DNA of 64,000 bases from Fictibacillus nanhaiensis (GCA_017052515.1 JAFHKR010000038.1:310001-374000); one strand, 5' to 3'. Shown: positions 17,787 to 27,252, counted from the first letter of the stretch. Notes: generated by a model from the letters alone, not told the origin. Made by a program: numbers and translations.

Positions 17787-18749
17787 ATGAGACCGATATG
17801 GCTTGGCATTGCGGCAGCCTTTTTCTTTGGCGTCACATTTATATTGAATCGTTCCATGGACTTATCAGGTGGAAGCTGGCATTGGAGTGCAGCCCTTCGC
17901 TTTTTTTACATGGTTCCGTTATTGTGGATCATCGTTTGGATGCGTGGCAACGTGCGTCCCGTTTTTCAAGAACTTAAGAAACGATTTGGCACGTGGTTTT
18001 TATGGAGTTCGGTAGGATTCGTACTCTTTTATGCACCGATTACATATGCAGCAGGTTTTGGAGAGGCTTGGTTAGTCGCGGCGACTTGGCAGATTACGAT
18101 CGTTGCAGGTTCTCTTCTCGTGCCCTTCTTCTATGAAGGAGACAAAAGCAAAGGAGCAACACGTCAGAAGATACCTTTTAAAGGATTAGGTTTTTCGCTG
18201 ATCATACTAGGAGGTGTCGCACTCGTTCAAGTGCAAGAAGCGAGCGGTGTGAACGGCTCCGCTTGGTTGAACGTTGTGCTGCCTGTTCTGATTGCGGCGA
18301 TCGCTTATCCACTGGGCAACCGAAAAATGATGGTTGTAACAAATAAACGCCTCGATGCTTTTCAGCGAGCATTCGGCATGACCATCGCATCACTTCCATG
18401 GTGGATTGTCCTCGCCGGAATCGGATGGGTAGAGAGCGGACCTCCAACGAACGATCAGTTATGGCAGACGTTTTTAGTAGCCATATCATCAGGTGTTATC
18501 GCAACCGTGCTCTTTTTCCAAGCGACGGATCTTTGTGCGAACAATCCTGTAAAACTGGCAGGTGTAGAAGCGACGCAATCGGCTGAAATTATTTTTGTGT
18601 TGGCAGGAGAGATGTGGTTGTTATCGATCGCAAGTCCAACGTTCCTTTCTATGATGGGTGTTCTCATCATCATGCTCGGCATGTTTTTACACAGTTATTA
18701 TGGAAAAACAGAAGTTGTGCAAAAAAAATCTATGAAACTTGCAAAATGA
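17787..18749 (+). CDS. Putative multidrug-resistance efflux transporter (DMT superfamily, EmrE-like)
   Basis: The 320-residue protein has about ten hydrophobic helices. It opens with IAAAFFFGVTFILNRSMDLSGGSWHWSA-type sequence, broken here by the family's conserved Trp-rich loop, which fits the Bacillus group annotated as multidrug resistance efflux transporters rather than EamA proper. ATG 17787 follows CGGAGGACTTAAC; the longer frame to 17736 has no ribosome site. A good terminator follows. The substrate is not predictable. Confidence 0.8.
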   Translation: MRPIWLGIAAAFFFGVTFILNRSMDLSGGSWHWSAALRFFYMVPLLWIIVWMRGNVRPVFQELKKRFGTWFLWSSVGFVLFYAPITYAAGFGEAWLVAATWQITIVAGSLLVPFFYEGDKSKGATRQKIPFKGLGFSLIILGGVALVQVQEASGVNGSAWLNVVLPVLIAAIAYPLGNRKMMVVTNKRLDAFQRAFGMTIASLPWWIVLAGIGWVESGPPTNDQLWQTFLVAISSGVIATVLFFQATDLCANNPVKLAGVEATQSAEIIFVLAGEMWLLSIASPTFLSMMGVLIIMLGMFLHSYYGKTEVVQKKSMKLAK

Positions 18750-18811
18750 TGAATAAAAAAATGTGAGCTGGGAATAGTAGTACTACCCCCCCTTTTTAAA
18801 TAGTAATTTGG

Positions 18812-18845
18812 AACAGCCGTTGCCCGTAGCAGCGGTTGTTTTTTT
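18812..18845 (+). terminator. Terminator of the efflux transporter gene
   Basis: AACAGCCGTTGC with GCAGCGGTTGTT (G-U pairs) followed by TTTTT. Confidence 0.8.
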
Positions 18846-18943
18846 GTGCGATAAAAACGTCAAATCCGTTAAACTATATACAGAGATTGTCGGATGTCAT
18901 CTTCTTCCCCTTGTTATTCTTATTTTGAAAGGAGGCGTTAGTA

Positions 18944-19813
18944 ATGGATTCGCTTAAGAGTATGAACGACGCGTTGCAATATATGGAGGATCATCTTCAA
19001 TATGAGATCGACTTTGCGGAAGTAGCGAAACGAGCGTATTGTTCAGAGTATCATTTTAAACGCATGTTTTCCTTTTTGGCAGGAGTTCCACTTTCAGAAT
19101 ACGTTCGCCGCAGAAGGCTAACTCTTGCAGCTTTTGAATTGCAGAACAGCGACATAAAAGTAATTGATGTGGCAGTGAAATATGGCTACTCTTCACCAGA
19201 TTCTTTTACAAAAGCCTTTCAGCAGATGCATGGTATAACACCTTCAGAAGCTCGTAAAAGTGGTCATTCACTCAAAGCTTTTCCGCGCATGTCCTTTCAA
19301 TTATCAGTAAAAGGAGGAAGTGAGATGAACTATCGTATCGTTGAAAAAGAAGCCTTTTCTATTGTGGGTCTTAAAAAACGTGTTCCACTCGTTTTTGAAG
19401 GAGTAAATCCGGAAATCGCCGGGATGTGGCAAAGCCTCACACCAGAGATGATTAGTGAGCTAAAGAGCTTATCAAATATAGAGCCGAGTGGCATAATTAG
19501 CGCTTCAACGAACTTTTCCGAGAGAACTACTGAAAACAGTGAGCTTGATCATTATATTGGGGCAGCTACAACATGTGTTTGTCCCGAGAATCTGTCAGAA
19601 CTAAAAGTGGAAGCATCCACTTGGGCAGTATTTGAAGCGGTCGGTCCGTTTCCAGAAACCCTGCAGAACGTGTGGGGACGCATCTATTCAGAATGGTTTC
19701 CATCATCGTCGTATGAACAAACAGAAGGACCAGAGATTCTTTGGAACGCGGATAAAGATACGACGTCACCTACATTTAGAAGTGAGATTTGGGTGCCTGT
19801 TAAGAAAAAATAA
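18944..19813 (+). CDS. AraC-family regulator with GyrI-like effector domain
   Basis: Residues 1-105 form two helix-turn-helix units of AraC type ([16 protein letters not shown], then [25 protein letters not shown]). The C-terminal part, from about residue 125, is a GyrI-like/SOUL-fold ligand-binding domain, as in the multidrug regulators Rob and BltR. Such proteins usually activate efflux or detoxification genes in response to small hydrophobic compounds. ATG 18944 follows GAAAGGAGG. It is downstream of a multidrug-type transporter gene but separated from it by a terminator, so any link is only suggestive. Confidence 0.88.
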   Translation: MDSLKSMNDALQYMEDHLQYEIDFAEVAKRAYCSEYHFKRMFSFLAGVPLSEYVRRRRLTLAAFELQNSDIKVIDVAVKYGYSSPDSFTKAFQQMHGITPSEARKSGHSLKAFPRMSFQLSVKGGSEMNYRIVEKEAFSIVGLKKRVPLVFEGVNPEIAGMWQSLTPEMISELKSLSNIEPSGIISASTNFSERTTENSELDHYIGAATTCVCPENLSELKVEASTWAVFEAVGPFPETLQNVWGRIYSEWFPSSSYEQTEGPEILWNADKDTTSPTFRSEIWVPVKKK

Positions 19814-19828
19814 AGAAGTAGTGTAGGA

Positions 19829-19857
19829 AGTGTCGGCTAAGTGGCCGGTGCTTTTTT
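19829..19857 (+). terminator. Terminator of the AraC/GyrI regulator gene
   Basis: AGTGTCGGC with GCCGGTGCT followed by TTTTTT. Confidence 0.75.
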
Positions 19858-19890
19858 CATGGGGAAAAGAGTTCTAATATATTTTTTTAA

Positions 19891-19915
19891 TAATACCTTG
19901 CATTATTAGGTATTA
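19891..19915. promoter_or_regulatory. PadR operator candidate
   Basis: TAATACCT and AGGTATTA are perfect 8-bp inverted arms around a 9-base centre with the word TTGCATTA. It lies 32 bp before the padR-like start. The half-site CCTTGCATTA also occurs upstream of the second padR gene at 39254, so autoregulation is likely. Confidence 0.6.
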
Positions 19916-19946
19916 TATTTTATATTGAATTTGGAGGTGGTTATTA

Positions 19947-20282
19947 ATGGAAGTTAACAAAGAAGTTCTGAAAGGCCACATTGACACGTTGATTTTATCG
20001 TTAATGGTTAAAAGAGATATGTACGGTTATGAGCTGGCAAAGCTCGTTCGCGAAAAAAGCGAAGATCAGTTTGAACTAAAAGAAGGAACACTTTATTTAT
20101 CATTAAAGCGTTTAGAAAAGAACAAATGGATTGAATCCTATTGGGGAGATGAGCACGGTCCAGGAGGAAGACGGAAGTATTATAGATTGACAGAGCAAGG
20201 TAAGGATGGATTTGAGCAAAAGCGAAAAGAATGGCAGTTTGTAAAACGAATCATTGATCAGTTCATTGAAGGAGGAAAATAG
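19947..20282 (+). CDS. PadR-family transcriptional regulator
   Basis: A 111-residue winged-helix repressor. The protein shows the PadR signature: GHIDTLILSLMVKRDMYGYEL, a recognition helix with EGTLYLSLKRLEKNKWIE, the wing GPGGRRKYYRLTEQG, and a C-terminal dimerisation helix. GGAGGTGG precedes ATG 19947. It is followed directly by a HAAS-domain membrane protein gene in the same operon, a standard pairing. An inverted repeat in front of it is the likely operator. Confidence 0.93.
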   Translation: MEVNKEVLKGHIDTLILSLMVKRDMYGYELAKLVREKSEDQFELKEGTLYLSLKRLEKNKWIESYWGDEHGPGGRRKYYRLTEQGKDGFEQKRKEWQFVKRIIDQFIEGGK

Positions 20283-20283
20283 G

Positions 20284-21159
20284 TTGAAGCAGATCGATAA
20301 ATACATTCAATCCATCTATAAAGATGTTGTAGGTTCAAGAAACGAAGTGGAAGAGCTAAAAAGAGAGATGCGATCTCACCTCATTGAAGCCGTTGAAGAA
20401 TTGAAAGCAGAAGGAAAAACGGAAGAAGAAGCGATTCGTATGGCGATTAATAATTTTGGCGGAAGAAATCAAATGGTTAAAGGACTTTCTGAATTCTTTA
20501 CGGTTCAGAAAAAGTTTACGAACTATATCCTAACGCTCTCAGTTCTCTTTCTCGTTCTAAGCGCGATCTTCTTCATCACATCCTATTCAAAAGCAAATGC
20601 TTATAAAGAAGAACTAGATCAGCTTCAAGTAGTGGAAGAGGAAAAGGAAATCATCATGAACGATGTGTTTGATGTACTAGATACATCAAATGAAGTAGGA
20701 GACAAAGAAAGATACGATTTGCTAGATGTCTTCAACAAGTATGATGATAAGTTGAATTTAGTTGCCGTGTTCTCTGCTAAGGATGTAGAAGATTGGTTGC
20801 AAGACAAAGATAACCAAGCTGTAAAGGAAGGACCTGACACTCATTATCCAATCGACTATGCAAATGCGAGCATCGTTATTGGCAACAATAAAGTAATAGA
20901 GGATAAGGATCAAATTGTACCGAGTGACTATGACATGGGAACGGTAATCATGGCGAATGACAACTGGGTCGTTCAGTACGAATACAGAACTTCTTATGAA
21001 AAAACGGTTGAAAAACATCTTCAGTATACCAACTATGGACCGAGCATCTGGAGTTTCTATCAAATTCCGATTCTGTTTGCTGCATTATTTATAGCATTTG
21101 GTGGAGTATGGCTGTTTTTGAATAGGCAGAATAAGAGATTGAGTACGGTAATGGAATAA
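20284..21159 (+). CDS. HAAS-domain membrane protein, partner of PadR
   Basis: The N-terminal 70 residues are a charged helical domain (KQIDKYIQSIYKD, EVEELKREMRSHLIEAVEELKAEGKTEEE split by a conserved turn) of the type called HAAS or permease prefix domain. Then comes a membrane helix (about 78-100), an extracytoplasmic domain of about 150 residues, and a C-terminal helix. TTG 20284 is preferred because AGGAGG lies at the padR 3' end seven bases upstream. It is co-transcribed with padR. The cellular role is not known; PadR-HAAS pairs often answer envelope stress. Confidence 0.75.
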   Translation: MKQIDKYIQSIYKDVVGSRNEVEELKREMRSHLIEAVEELKAEGKTEEEAIRMAINNFGGRNQMVKGLSEFFTVQKKFTNYILTLSVLFLVLSAIFFITSYSKANAYKEELDQLQVVEEEKEIIMNDVFDVLDTSNEVGDKERYDLLDVFNKYDDKLNLVAVFSAKDVEDWLQDKDNQAVKEGPDTHYPIDYANASIVIGNNKVIEDKDQIVPSDYDMGTVIMANDNWVVQYEYRTSYEKTVEKHLQYTNYGPSIWSFYQIPILFAALFIAFGGVWLFLNRQNKRLSTVME

Positions 21160-21169
21160 CGTGTATTAA

Positions 21170-21201
21170 AGCAGCATCTGCATAAACTAGCCGATGCTGC
21201 T
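21170..21201. terminator. Bidirectional hairpin between convergent operons
   Basis: AGCAGCATC and GATGCTGCT are perfect 9-bp arms. T content is modest on both sides. Confidence 0.6.
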
Positions 21202-21206
21202 CCTCC

Positions 21207-22337
21207 TTAAATATTCTTCACTTTTTCACTTCGATAACGCCACATAAACAATAGTGAACTAAGAACTAAAATGATAACGAAAGAAATAGGTGCGAGGTAA
21301 GGATTTGAATAAATTATAGTAAGGTTCTGAACAAGATATGTAGTACCTGAACCAAACAGCAAGAAGGCTAGCGGAACGTGCAGACCTACACTTGTCATAT
21401 AATTGGGAGCGATGCTTGATATCCAAGCTCCTACCAATACCAATGCGATTCCTAACAGGTAGACACATATAACAGTAAGAACAATATATTGAAAAAAGGT
21501 TAGATCATACCATGAAACAAAGAAATTAAAAATAGAGTTGATCGGCAGTGGATAGAACATACTCGTGTCATTGCCTTTATACATGAAAAAGAAAAAAGCG
21601 AGCTGAGTAGTAATAACGATCATTGCGGCAGATATTCCTGTAACGAGCTTTTGAGAAAAAAGTTTGCGTCCCGTTTTTGATGTATACTGCAGAAGCTGTA
21701 CGTGATTTCGCTTGTCGCGAATGTATAGTGGCATTAGGATAATCATGATGTTTAAGAAGATGAGAATGGCTACAAATTTTATTAAAGCATTGTAATTATC
21801 AAATACCATATCCGTAAATATCGCCTTTGTTGATCCATTTTCAACCAATTCATCCATGCGTGCATCTTGTTTTGGAGTTAGTTCATGCTCAATAAAACGT
21901 TCAGGATGCTCATATCTATCAATGATCCCATCACGTGCCTGAATCTCCCAAAAAATATCTACAGAGTCTTCAAAAAAGATTTTGCTGTGCAGGGCAGCTA
22001 GTTTTTCGTTTTCCAGATCCATGTTGCTAAATTCCTCATACGTATCAATGTCTGCCGCGACCATTTCTTTCTGTGACTTAAGATACTCTGTTGCTTCTGC
22101 TATTCGTTGTTCCTTAATCTCTTTAAAATCTTCAAATTCCTCATTATCCATAGATTTACCATAATCAACTAGCATCTTTTGCGTAGCTCGGAAATCATCT
22201 AATAGTGGTCTGCCGTTAGGAAAATACTTAAATTCAAACATGATAAACTGTTGATATACGATGAAGCTGACTAAAAGCAGCAGACAGATGATTTTTACCG
22301 AAAACAGCTTTCTTATCTCATTAAATAAGATTCTCAT
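21207..22337 (-). CDS. ABC-2 type permease subunit, second
   Basis: 376 residues: an N-terminal helix, a long extracytoplasmic region (about 35-180) rich in charged residues, then five or six helices. Its layout is the same as the upstream permease gene, suggesting duplication and a heterodimeric channel. It starts 15 bp after the first permease gene ends and closes the five-gene leftward operon headed by an ECF sigma factor. The cargo is unknown. Confidence 0.8.
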   Translation of the reverse strand: MRILFNEIRKLFSVKIICLLLLVSFIVYQQFIMFEFKYFPNGRPLLDDFRATQKMLVDYGKSMDNEEFEDFKEIKEQRIAEATEYLKSQKEMVAADIDTYEEFSNMDLENEKLAALHSKIFFEDSVDIFWEIQARDGIIDRYEHPERFIEHELTPKQDARMDELVENGSTKAIFTDMVFDNYNALIKFVAILIFLNIMIILMPLYIRDKRNHVQLLQYTSKTGRKLFSQKLVTGISAAMIVITTQLAFFFFMYKGNDTSMFYPLPINSIFNFFVSWYDLTFFQYIVLTVICVYLLGIALVLVGAWISSIAPNYMTSVGLHVPLAFLLFGSGTTYLVQNLTIIYSNPYLAPISFVIILVLSSLLFMWRYRSEKVKNI

Positions 22338-22352
22338 AAGTTCGCGTCCTAT

Positions 22353-23621
22353 CTATATATTTTCTCTGGCAAAACGTTTGATCAACAGCCATGCTGTGAG
22401 CAGTAAAGCGATTAACCATCCTGTGACGGTAATGACTTCGTAAAATTTGAACGTCGTAAAAACGCCGCTTTCCATCCACCATTTCTTCACGTTCATTACA
22501 AGAATAAAAGGAGAGAAGTGCGCGTATAGAAGCATTGTGCTGTCCTTGGGAATGATGCTCGGAACATAAAGACCTGCCAAAAAGATAACACCAAAAAGCG
22601 TGAAAACGATGTAGCTGTTCCGTATCAGCATGGAGAGGCAAAACGTAATCAAAACAAATAGGATTTGGCAGATTACAACTAAACCACATGACATCAATAG
22701 ATATTGGATAAACGTGACGTTCCACCAGCTTATAAAAGGTATTTTGTTTAATTCTATTAAGAACCCAGAACTAATGGGAACATTCCAAAGACTAGAATAG
22801 TCAAACACCATAAAATAAACGAATAGTGTTATAGCGAGTAGAACGACAGTTACAAGTGTTGATGTGAAGATGGACACAAGAAGTTTATCCCACATTAATC
22901 TTCTGCCGCGTTTTGTTGCATAAGCGACTAAGGATGTTTTATGTTCAAATTCATAGTTCACGATAAATGCAGTGAAGAGAACGATTAAGATCATCGCTTG
23001 AAAAAGCATAAACCCAAATAACGTTTTAAAAAGAAAAGAATGTGTACCAAACATCTTTCCATGAAAGAAAAGGTGAAGATGTTCTTTGTTTTGGATAAGC
23101 TCTTCTACACGTGGTTTTAATACCGTGTATTGCTCACGAACTTTTTCAGCAGCTGCACCTTTCAATCCGAAAAGCCTAATACCTTCTTCTGCATTTTCCA
23201 TTACATTTAGTTCATTATATTTTGTCTCAATCTCTTGTATGGAGTTCACATACGTTTCTTTTATCGCGAGTTTGTTGATGTCTTGCAGCTCTTCTTTTGA
23301 ATAAATGTTTGATTCAATCAAACTATAGTAGAGTTCGGGCTTATAAAATTCCACTGCGGTTTGATAGGTGTCTCCAGTTTTGCTCTGTGAGAGCTTATTC
23401 CAAGTATTTAAATCTTGCTCATAAGAGGTTTGCAGCTTTTGACGTCCCTCTTCATTCATTAACGTTCCCGTTTCATGTACGATTGGCTGAAGTGACCTCA
23501 TATCATGACGCAGAGTTGATTGCTGATAGATGAGAAAACAGTTGAACAGAAGAAACAGTACAAACAATCCTAGAATAATAGGGGACGAGATAATTTTTTT
23601 AAATTCAAGCTGTTTGATCAT
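22353..23621 (-). CDS. ABC-2 type permease subunit, first
   Basis: About 422 residues from ATG 23621 (GGAG ten bases upstream; the longer frame lacks a site). An N-terminal helix (about 13-32), an extracytoplasmic coiled-coil-like stretch to about residue 190, then six helices. The first bases overlap the ATPase gene by 17 bp. Together with the other permease and the ATPase it forms an exporter of the kind used for bacteriocin or antibiotic self-protection in Bacillus. Confidence 0.82.
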   Translation of the reverse strand: MIKQLEFKKIISSPIILGLFVLFLLFNCFLIYQQSTLRHDMRSLQPIVHETGTLMNEEGRQKLQTSYEQDLNTWNKLSQSKTGDTYQTAVEFYKPELYYSLIESNIYSKEELQDINKLAIKETYVNSIQEIETKYNELNVMENAEEGIRLFGLKGAAAEKVREQYTVLKPRVEELIQNKEHLHLFFHGKMFGTHSFLFKTLFGFMLFQAMILIVLFTAFIVNYEFEHKTSLVAYATKRGRRLMWDKLLVSIFTSTLVTVVLLAITLFVYFMVFDYSSLWNVPISSGFLIELNKIPFISWWNVTFIQYLLMSCGLVVICQILFVLITFCLSMLIRNSYIVFTLFGVIFLAGLYVPSIIPKDSTMLLYAHFSPFILVMNVKKWWMESGVFTTFKFYEVITVTGWLIALLLTAWLLIKRFARENI

Positions 23622-24489
23622 CAGATAGTACTCCATCTTGATAGATATACAAAAAGACATCTTCTAAGTTTGGATGAACCGGTTTCCATTCTGCTTTAGC
23701 TGTATCTTCTGTTAAAAAACGCATGTACATGCTTCCGTTTTCTTGTTTTTCAGACAATGTAAGGTAAGTAGAACGAAACCGCTCCGTTTCATCATAAGCA
23801 ACTTTAGTCTCGTAAACGAGGCCTTGAATGTTACCGCAAATGTTAGAAACGGTATCTTTGTATAACACTTCTTGATTTTTAATCATGATGATCTCGTTTG
23901 CGATCGATTCTACATCTGATACGATATGCGTGGATAAAATGACAATGCGATCTCGAGCGAGATTCGTAAGCAGATTACGAAAGCGAACTCGTTCTTTTGG
24001 ATCTAAGCCAGCTGTAGGCTCATCTAGAATAAGAATTTTCGGATCATTCAACATGGCCTGAGCGATTCCGACACGCTGAATCATCCCTCCGGAAAACTTC
24101 TTCATCTTTTTGTTGGCCACATGATCCAGTGCTACGGTTTTAAGCAGTTCTTCAACGCGAGCTATCGCCGTTTTTCGGTGTATTCCTTTTAACGCTGCAA
24201 GGTAAAGGAGGTAAGAGGTAGGCGAATAATTTTTGTAATAGCCAAACTCCTGGGGAAGGTAACCAATCATCTCGCGGTATCTTTCATCCATCTTAATAAT
24301 ATCTTCTCCGTCATAACGAATGCTTCCACTCGTTGGGAACAACAGTGTCGTGAGCATTTTGATCAGTGTTGTCTTGCCCGCTCCGTTCGGCGCCAATAAT
24401 CCATACACACCGTTATGAAACTCAAGGTTTATATTTTTCAGTGCATTGAACTGCCCGAAATTTTTTGTAACGTCTTCAACAATTAACAT
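23605..24489 (-). CDS. ABC transporter ATP-binding protein of the sigma-factor operon
   Basis: 294 residues with Walker A APNGAGKTT (an Ala in place of the usual Gly before PNG), Q-loop GYLPQEFG, signature FSGGMIQRVG, Walker B ILILDEPTAGLDP and switch STHIV. The C-terminal 80 residues are the accessory domain of export ATPases. Its ATG directly follows the stop of the preceding gene (TAAATG), so expression is coupled. It energises the two ABC-2 permeases downstream. Confidence 0.93.
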   Translation of the reverse strand: MLIVEDVTKNFGQFNALKNINLEFHNGVYGLLAPNGAGKTTLIKMLTTLLFPTSGSIRYDGEDIIKMDERYREMIGYLPQEFGYYKNYSPTSYLLYLAALKGIHRKTAIARVEELLKTVALDHVANKKMKKFSGGMIQRVGIAQAMLNDPKILILDEPTAGLDPKERVRFRNLLTNLARDRIVILSTHIVSDVESIANEIIMIKNQEVLYKDTVSNICGNIQGLVYETKVAYDETERFRSTYLTLSEKQENGSMYMRFLTEDTAKAEWKPVHPNLEDVFLYIYQDGVLSDDQTA

Positions 24490-25245
24490 TTATTGAACTC
24501 CTTCTGCACCTCGAAATGCGATTAGTTTTTTTAACGTTTTTACATAGAGCACGATGCTGATGATGAGTACGATTCCGTACACATATGCCGGTACATGACT
24601 TAAAAACATACTGTACATGTTTTGACTTAAGAACGCCGGCAGAACATTCACGATCAGCCAGCTTGTCATCATGACATAAGTGGCGTACAGCCCTTTTGCA
24701 TGGCGTAAAGCGTACAGGTAAAGAACCGAAAATATGCTTAACGAGCTGCATGATAACAGCAGTGCATCTAGAATGTGAATCGATTGAAACAGGAACGATA
24801 GTACGATGATCAATACGATATTCATAACCATCGTAAGCAGACTGAAAATCAACATACGAAAAGCGGCTAGCTGGAACACATGGTACTTACAGGTCATCTC
24901 TACTGAAAAGGTGTCTTTCGTTAAAGCGCGCACTAAAAATAGAGAGGATAGCGCAAAGAAACAAATAGGAGACAACGTAAAGATAAAAGAATACAAAGCT
25001 TGCGTGTCTATGGATGATTTTAGAGAAAATATGCCGTAGAGCATTACAGCTAGCGCCAAACCGATCGTGAACAGAATTTCAGTGGCATCTCGAAATAAAT
25101 AGCGGAAGCCAAGCTGCTGATACATTTCATGAAGATAAGATAGAAACGATTTGGGTTTTGTTAGACCGACAGATACGATATACGAAATCTGTTTACCTCT
25201 TTCGGAATCCGTTGGATACTCGATGTGAAACTTTTCCTTCTCCAT
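24490..25245 (-). CDS. Polytopic membrane protein between the ECF sigma factor and ABC genes
   Basis: 251 residues: a soluble N-terminus of about 45 residues (EKEKFHIEYPTDSERGKQ) and five or six membrane helices. It is translated by TAAATG coupling right after the sigma factor gene. Its position is that of an anti-sigma factor in many ECF loci, and a cytoplasmic N-terminus that could hold a sigma factor is present, but no zinc-binding anti-sigma motif is visible. It could equally be a third ABC membrane subunit. Confidence 0.65.
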   Translation of the reverse strand: MEKEKFHIEYPTDSERGKQISYIVSVGLTKPKSFLSYLHEMYQQLGFRYLFRDATEILFTIGLALAVMLYGIFSLKSSIDTQALYSFIFTLSPICFFALSSLFLVRALTKDTFSVEMTCKYHVFQLAAFRMLIFSLLTMVMNIVLIIVLSFLFQSIHILDALLLSCSSLSIFSVLYLYALRHAKGLYATYVMMTSWLIVNVLPAFLSQNMYSMFLSHVPAYVYGIVLIISIVLYVKTLKKLIAFRGAEGVQ

Positions 25246-25791
25246 TTATTCAGCCTCCATTCGATGTTTTATTTTCTTTATTGCAGCATAATACTTTGTT
25301 TTAATAGATGACTCAGGCATATCTAGAGAACTGGCGATTTCGATAAACGTTTGCTCGCCGAACAATTTAAGCCTTAGTACCTGCTGATCAATAATAGAGA
25401 ACTGGTTTATAAGCTGTGCCACCTTTTCTATATCTTCCCTCCATTCCAATTCGAGCGTGAAATCTGAAGGTGTGGCTATGTCTACACCTTCCATCGAGTC
25501 TGTGGAACGATCATATGTATAGTTTTTAGATCTGAAATAATCTACGAGTTTGTAGGTCGCGATTCGGTACAGCCACGTTTTGAAGGATGCTTTTTTCTCA
25601 TCAAACTGCTGGATCGATTGAAGCATGCTAATAAAAATGTCTTGTGTCAGATCGAGTGATAGTTCTTTGTTCAGTGTTTGTTTATAAACATAGGCATAAA
25701 TCGATTGATAGTAATGAGAGATCAGCTCGTTCGCTGCATGTTGATCGCCTCTTTTTTGAACAGAGCTGATCCATCTTTTCTGCTTCATCAT
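25246..25791 (-). CDS. ECF-type RNA polymerase sigma factor
   Basis: 181 residues with sigma region 2 (HYYQSIYAYVYKQTLNKELSLD, then TQDIFISMLQ, and KTWLYRIATYKLVDYFRSK for promoter melting) and region 4 (IIDQQVLRLKLFGEQTFIEIASSLDMPESSIKTKYYAAIKKIKH). No region 3. It heads a tight operon with a membrane protein and a three-part ABC exporter. The layout is reminiscent of the sigY-yxlCDEFG operon of B. subtilis, though orthology is not claimed. ECF factors of this sort commonly control their own operon. Confidence 0.9.
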   Translation of the reverse strand: MMKQKRWISSVQKRGDQHAANELISHYYQSIYAYVYKQTLNKELSLDLTQDIFISMLQSIQQFDEKKASFKTWLYRIATYKLVDYFRSKNYTYDRSTDSMEGVDIATPSDFTLELEWREDIEKVAQLINQFSIIDQQVLRLKLFGEQTFIEIASSLDMPESSIKTKYYAAIKKIKHRMEAE

Positions 25792-26008
25792 GATTTTGTC
25801 TTCACTTCCAGACTAAAAAGGTTGTCTTGCTCATATATTCGTAAAGGAAAGATAAATAGTTTTACGTTTTATAAAAATATTTCCATTTTTATTATAGGTT
25901 CTTATAGGAGGTTAAAGGAGAATTATATAGTAATAGCAAATAATAGAAGAACTATAGAAGAGTAGCTCTGTTAATATAGCAATTTTTAATAGAAAGCTAG
26001 GTGAAGAT

Positions 26009-26491
26009 ATGTTTTATTTTGATCTGGATTACTTGGTGTATTTTGCCGTGGTCGTATTATTGTTATTTGTCGGAGTGGCGATTGCAGCTGTGAAGTCAAA
26101 AACAGCTTACGATGAGAAGGGGGAAGAGAAGATGTTTAGACATTTGTATATATATTTGGTGTTGTTTACGACGCTTTCGCTAACGATAGGAGGAAGTATT
26201 AGCATATTTATGAGCGTGGCTGATATCGTGAGCCCGGATACGTATCAAGCTAGTTTTGCAGAATACAAACTGGGTTTAGCGGAGACTGTATTTGATGAAA
26301 ACGGAAAACCGTTGCCTAATAAGAAAACGGATGAAGAGATGCGGAAAGACTACGAGATGATGATTGAAAACGAAAAGTTGCAGGAGAGAAGGAATGAGAT
26401 AAATAATATTTTCAAAAGTTCTGGGTTTATACTCATTCCATTTCCGGTCTTTCTGTATTTCAAGCGTCAGTTACGTAAAAAAGAAGCTTAA
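26009..26491 (+). CDS. Hypothetical membrane protein, 160 aa
   Basis: Two hydrophobic segments near residues 8-28 and 45-67 flank a short cytoplasmic loop. A polar extracytoplasmic region rich in Glu and Lys (about 70-130) follows, and a third helix with a basic tail (KRQLRKKEA). The start ATG has AGGTGAAG upstream. It stands alone between divergent and convergent neighbours and ends in a good bidirectional terminator. No family recognised. Confidence 0.6.
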   Translation: MFYFDLDYLVYFAVVVLLLFVGVAIAAVKSKTAYDEKGEEKMFRHLYIYLVLFTTLSLTIGGSISIFMSVADIVSPDTYQASFAEYKLGLAETVFDENGKPLPNKKTDEEMRKDYEMMIENEKLQERRNEINNIFKSSGFILIPFPVFLYFKRQLRKKEA

Positions 26492-26501
26492 TAGCAAACA
26501 A

Positions 26502-26530
26502 AAACGAGCGAAGTGTTCCGCTCGTTTTTT
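26502..26530. terminator. Bidirectional terminator
   Basis: AAACGAGCG and CGCTCGTTT arms with A and T tracts outside. It ends both the 26009 gene and the leftward motor operon. Confidence 0.85.
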
Positions 26531-26547
26531 TGTGCTTTTAAGTGATG

Positions 26548-27252
26548 TTATTGTTCTACAATTTCTTTCAGCTTGCTCTGCCACTTGTCGTCGTCCAAAA
26601 TGATCTGAAACGAGATGCGGCGATTTTTTTGTAAGGCGTCAGCAGAGTTTCCTTTTGCGATCGGCTTATATTCGCTGTATCCGGTTGCGGCAAGGTATTG
26701 AGCGTACTCTTTTTTTGCGAGTTTTGGGTTCGCTTTTCCAAGATAATCGACGACTGCAACCGCACGCTGAGTGGAGAGCGACCAGTTGTCGTATGGAACA
26801 GAATCGGTATGGCCTTCAATCAGAATGATGTACAGATATTGACTCATATCTTTTTCTTCGATGATCGCGGCGAGTGCGTCAGCGAGCGGGTCGAGCACTT
26901 GCTTTCCTTTTTCTGAAATATCGGCACTTCCCGTATCAAAAAGAATGTTTCCTTCTACAGAAATCGTGTTGTTCGGTCCACGGATGATCTTGTCTTTTCC
27001 CACGTTTTCTTCCAGCTGTTTTTGAATGAGATCAGAGATGTGCTTCTTCACTTCAGCCACCTGTCCGAGCTCACGCTTGATCTGAGCTTGATCATACGCG
27101 TTATAGATGCTCTGCACATAAGCAAGGATCGCGATAAAAATCATAACGAGCACCATCATGCTCATCATATCGGTAAAACTTGGCCAGAAGATTTCTTGCG
27201 TTTCTTGGTTATCGTCGTTGTAGTAGGATTTACGCGCTTTCATACCGATCAC
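26548..27252 (-). CDS. MotB/OmpA-family stator subunit, ZorB-like
   Basis: 234 residues. One N-terminal membrane helix (about 29-47) begins with WPSFTDMMS, whose Asp28 matches the proton-binding aspartate of MotB-type stators. A short linker helix is followed by an OmpA-like peptidoglycan-binding domain with FDTGSADISEKG, IEGHTDSVPYDNWSLSTQRA and NRRISF. The start is GTG 27252, which overlaps the upstream stop (GTGA). This is the arrangement of ZorB in Zorya systems and of other 5:2 rotary motors. Flagellar MotB is unlikely because the partner is much longer than MotA. Confidence 0.85.
   Translation of the reverse strand: MIGMKARKSYYNDDNQETQEIFWPSFTDMMSMMVLVMIFIAILAYVQSIYNAYDQAQIKRELGQVAEVKKHISDLIQKQLEENVGKDKIIRGPNNTISVEGNILFDTGSADISEKGKQVLDPLADALAAIIEEKDMSQYLYIILIEGHTDSVPYDNWSLSTQRAVAVVDYLGKANPKLAKKEYAQYLAATGYSEYKPIAKGNSADALQKNRRISFQIILDDDKWQSKLKEIVEQ

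Noticed and set aside
24490-25245. Classical zinc-binding anti-sigma factor after the ECF gene
   Set aside because: No HxxxCxxC motif or single-helix layout is present; it is listed only as a membrane protein with possible anti-sigma role.
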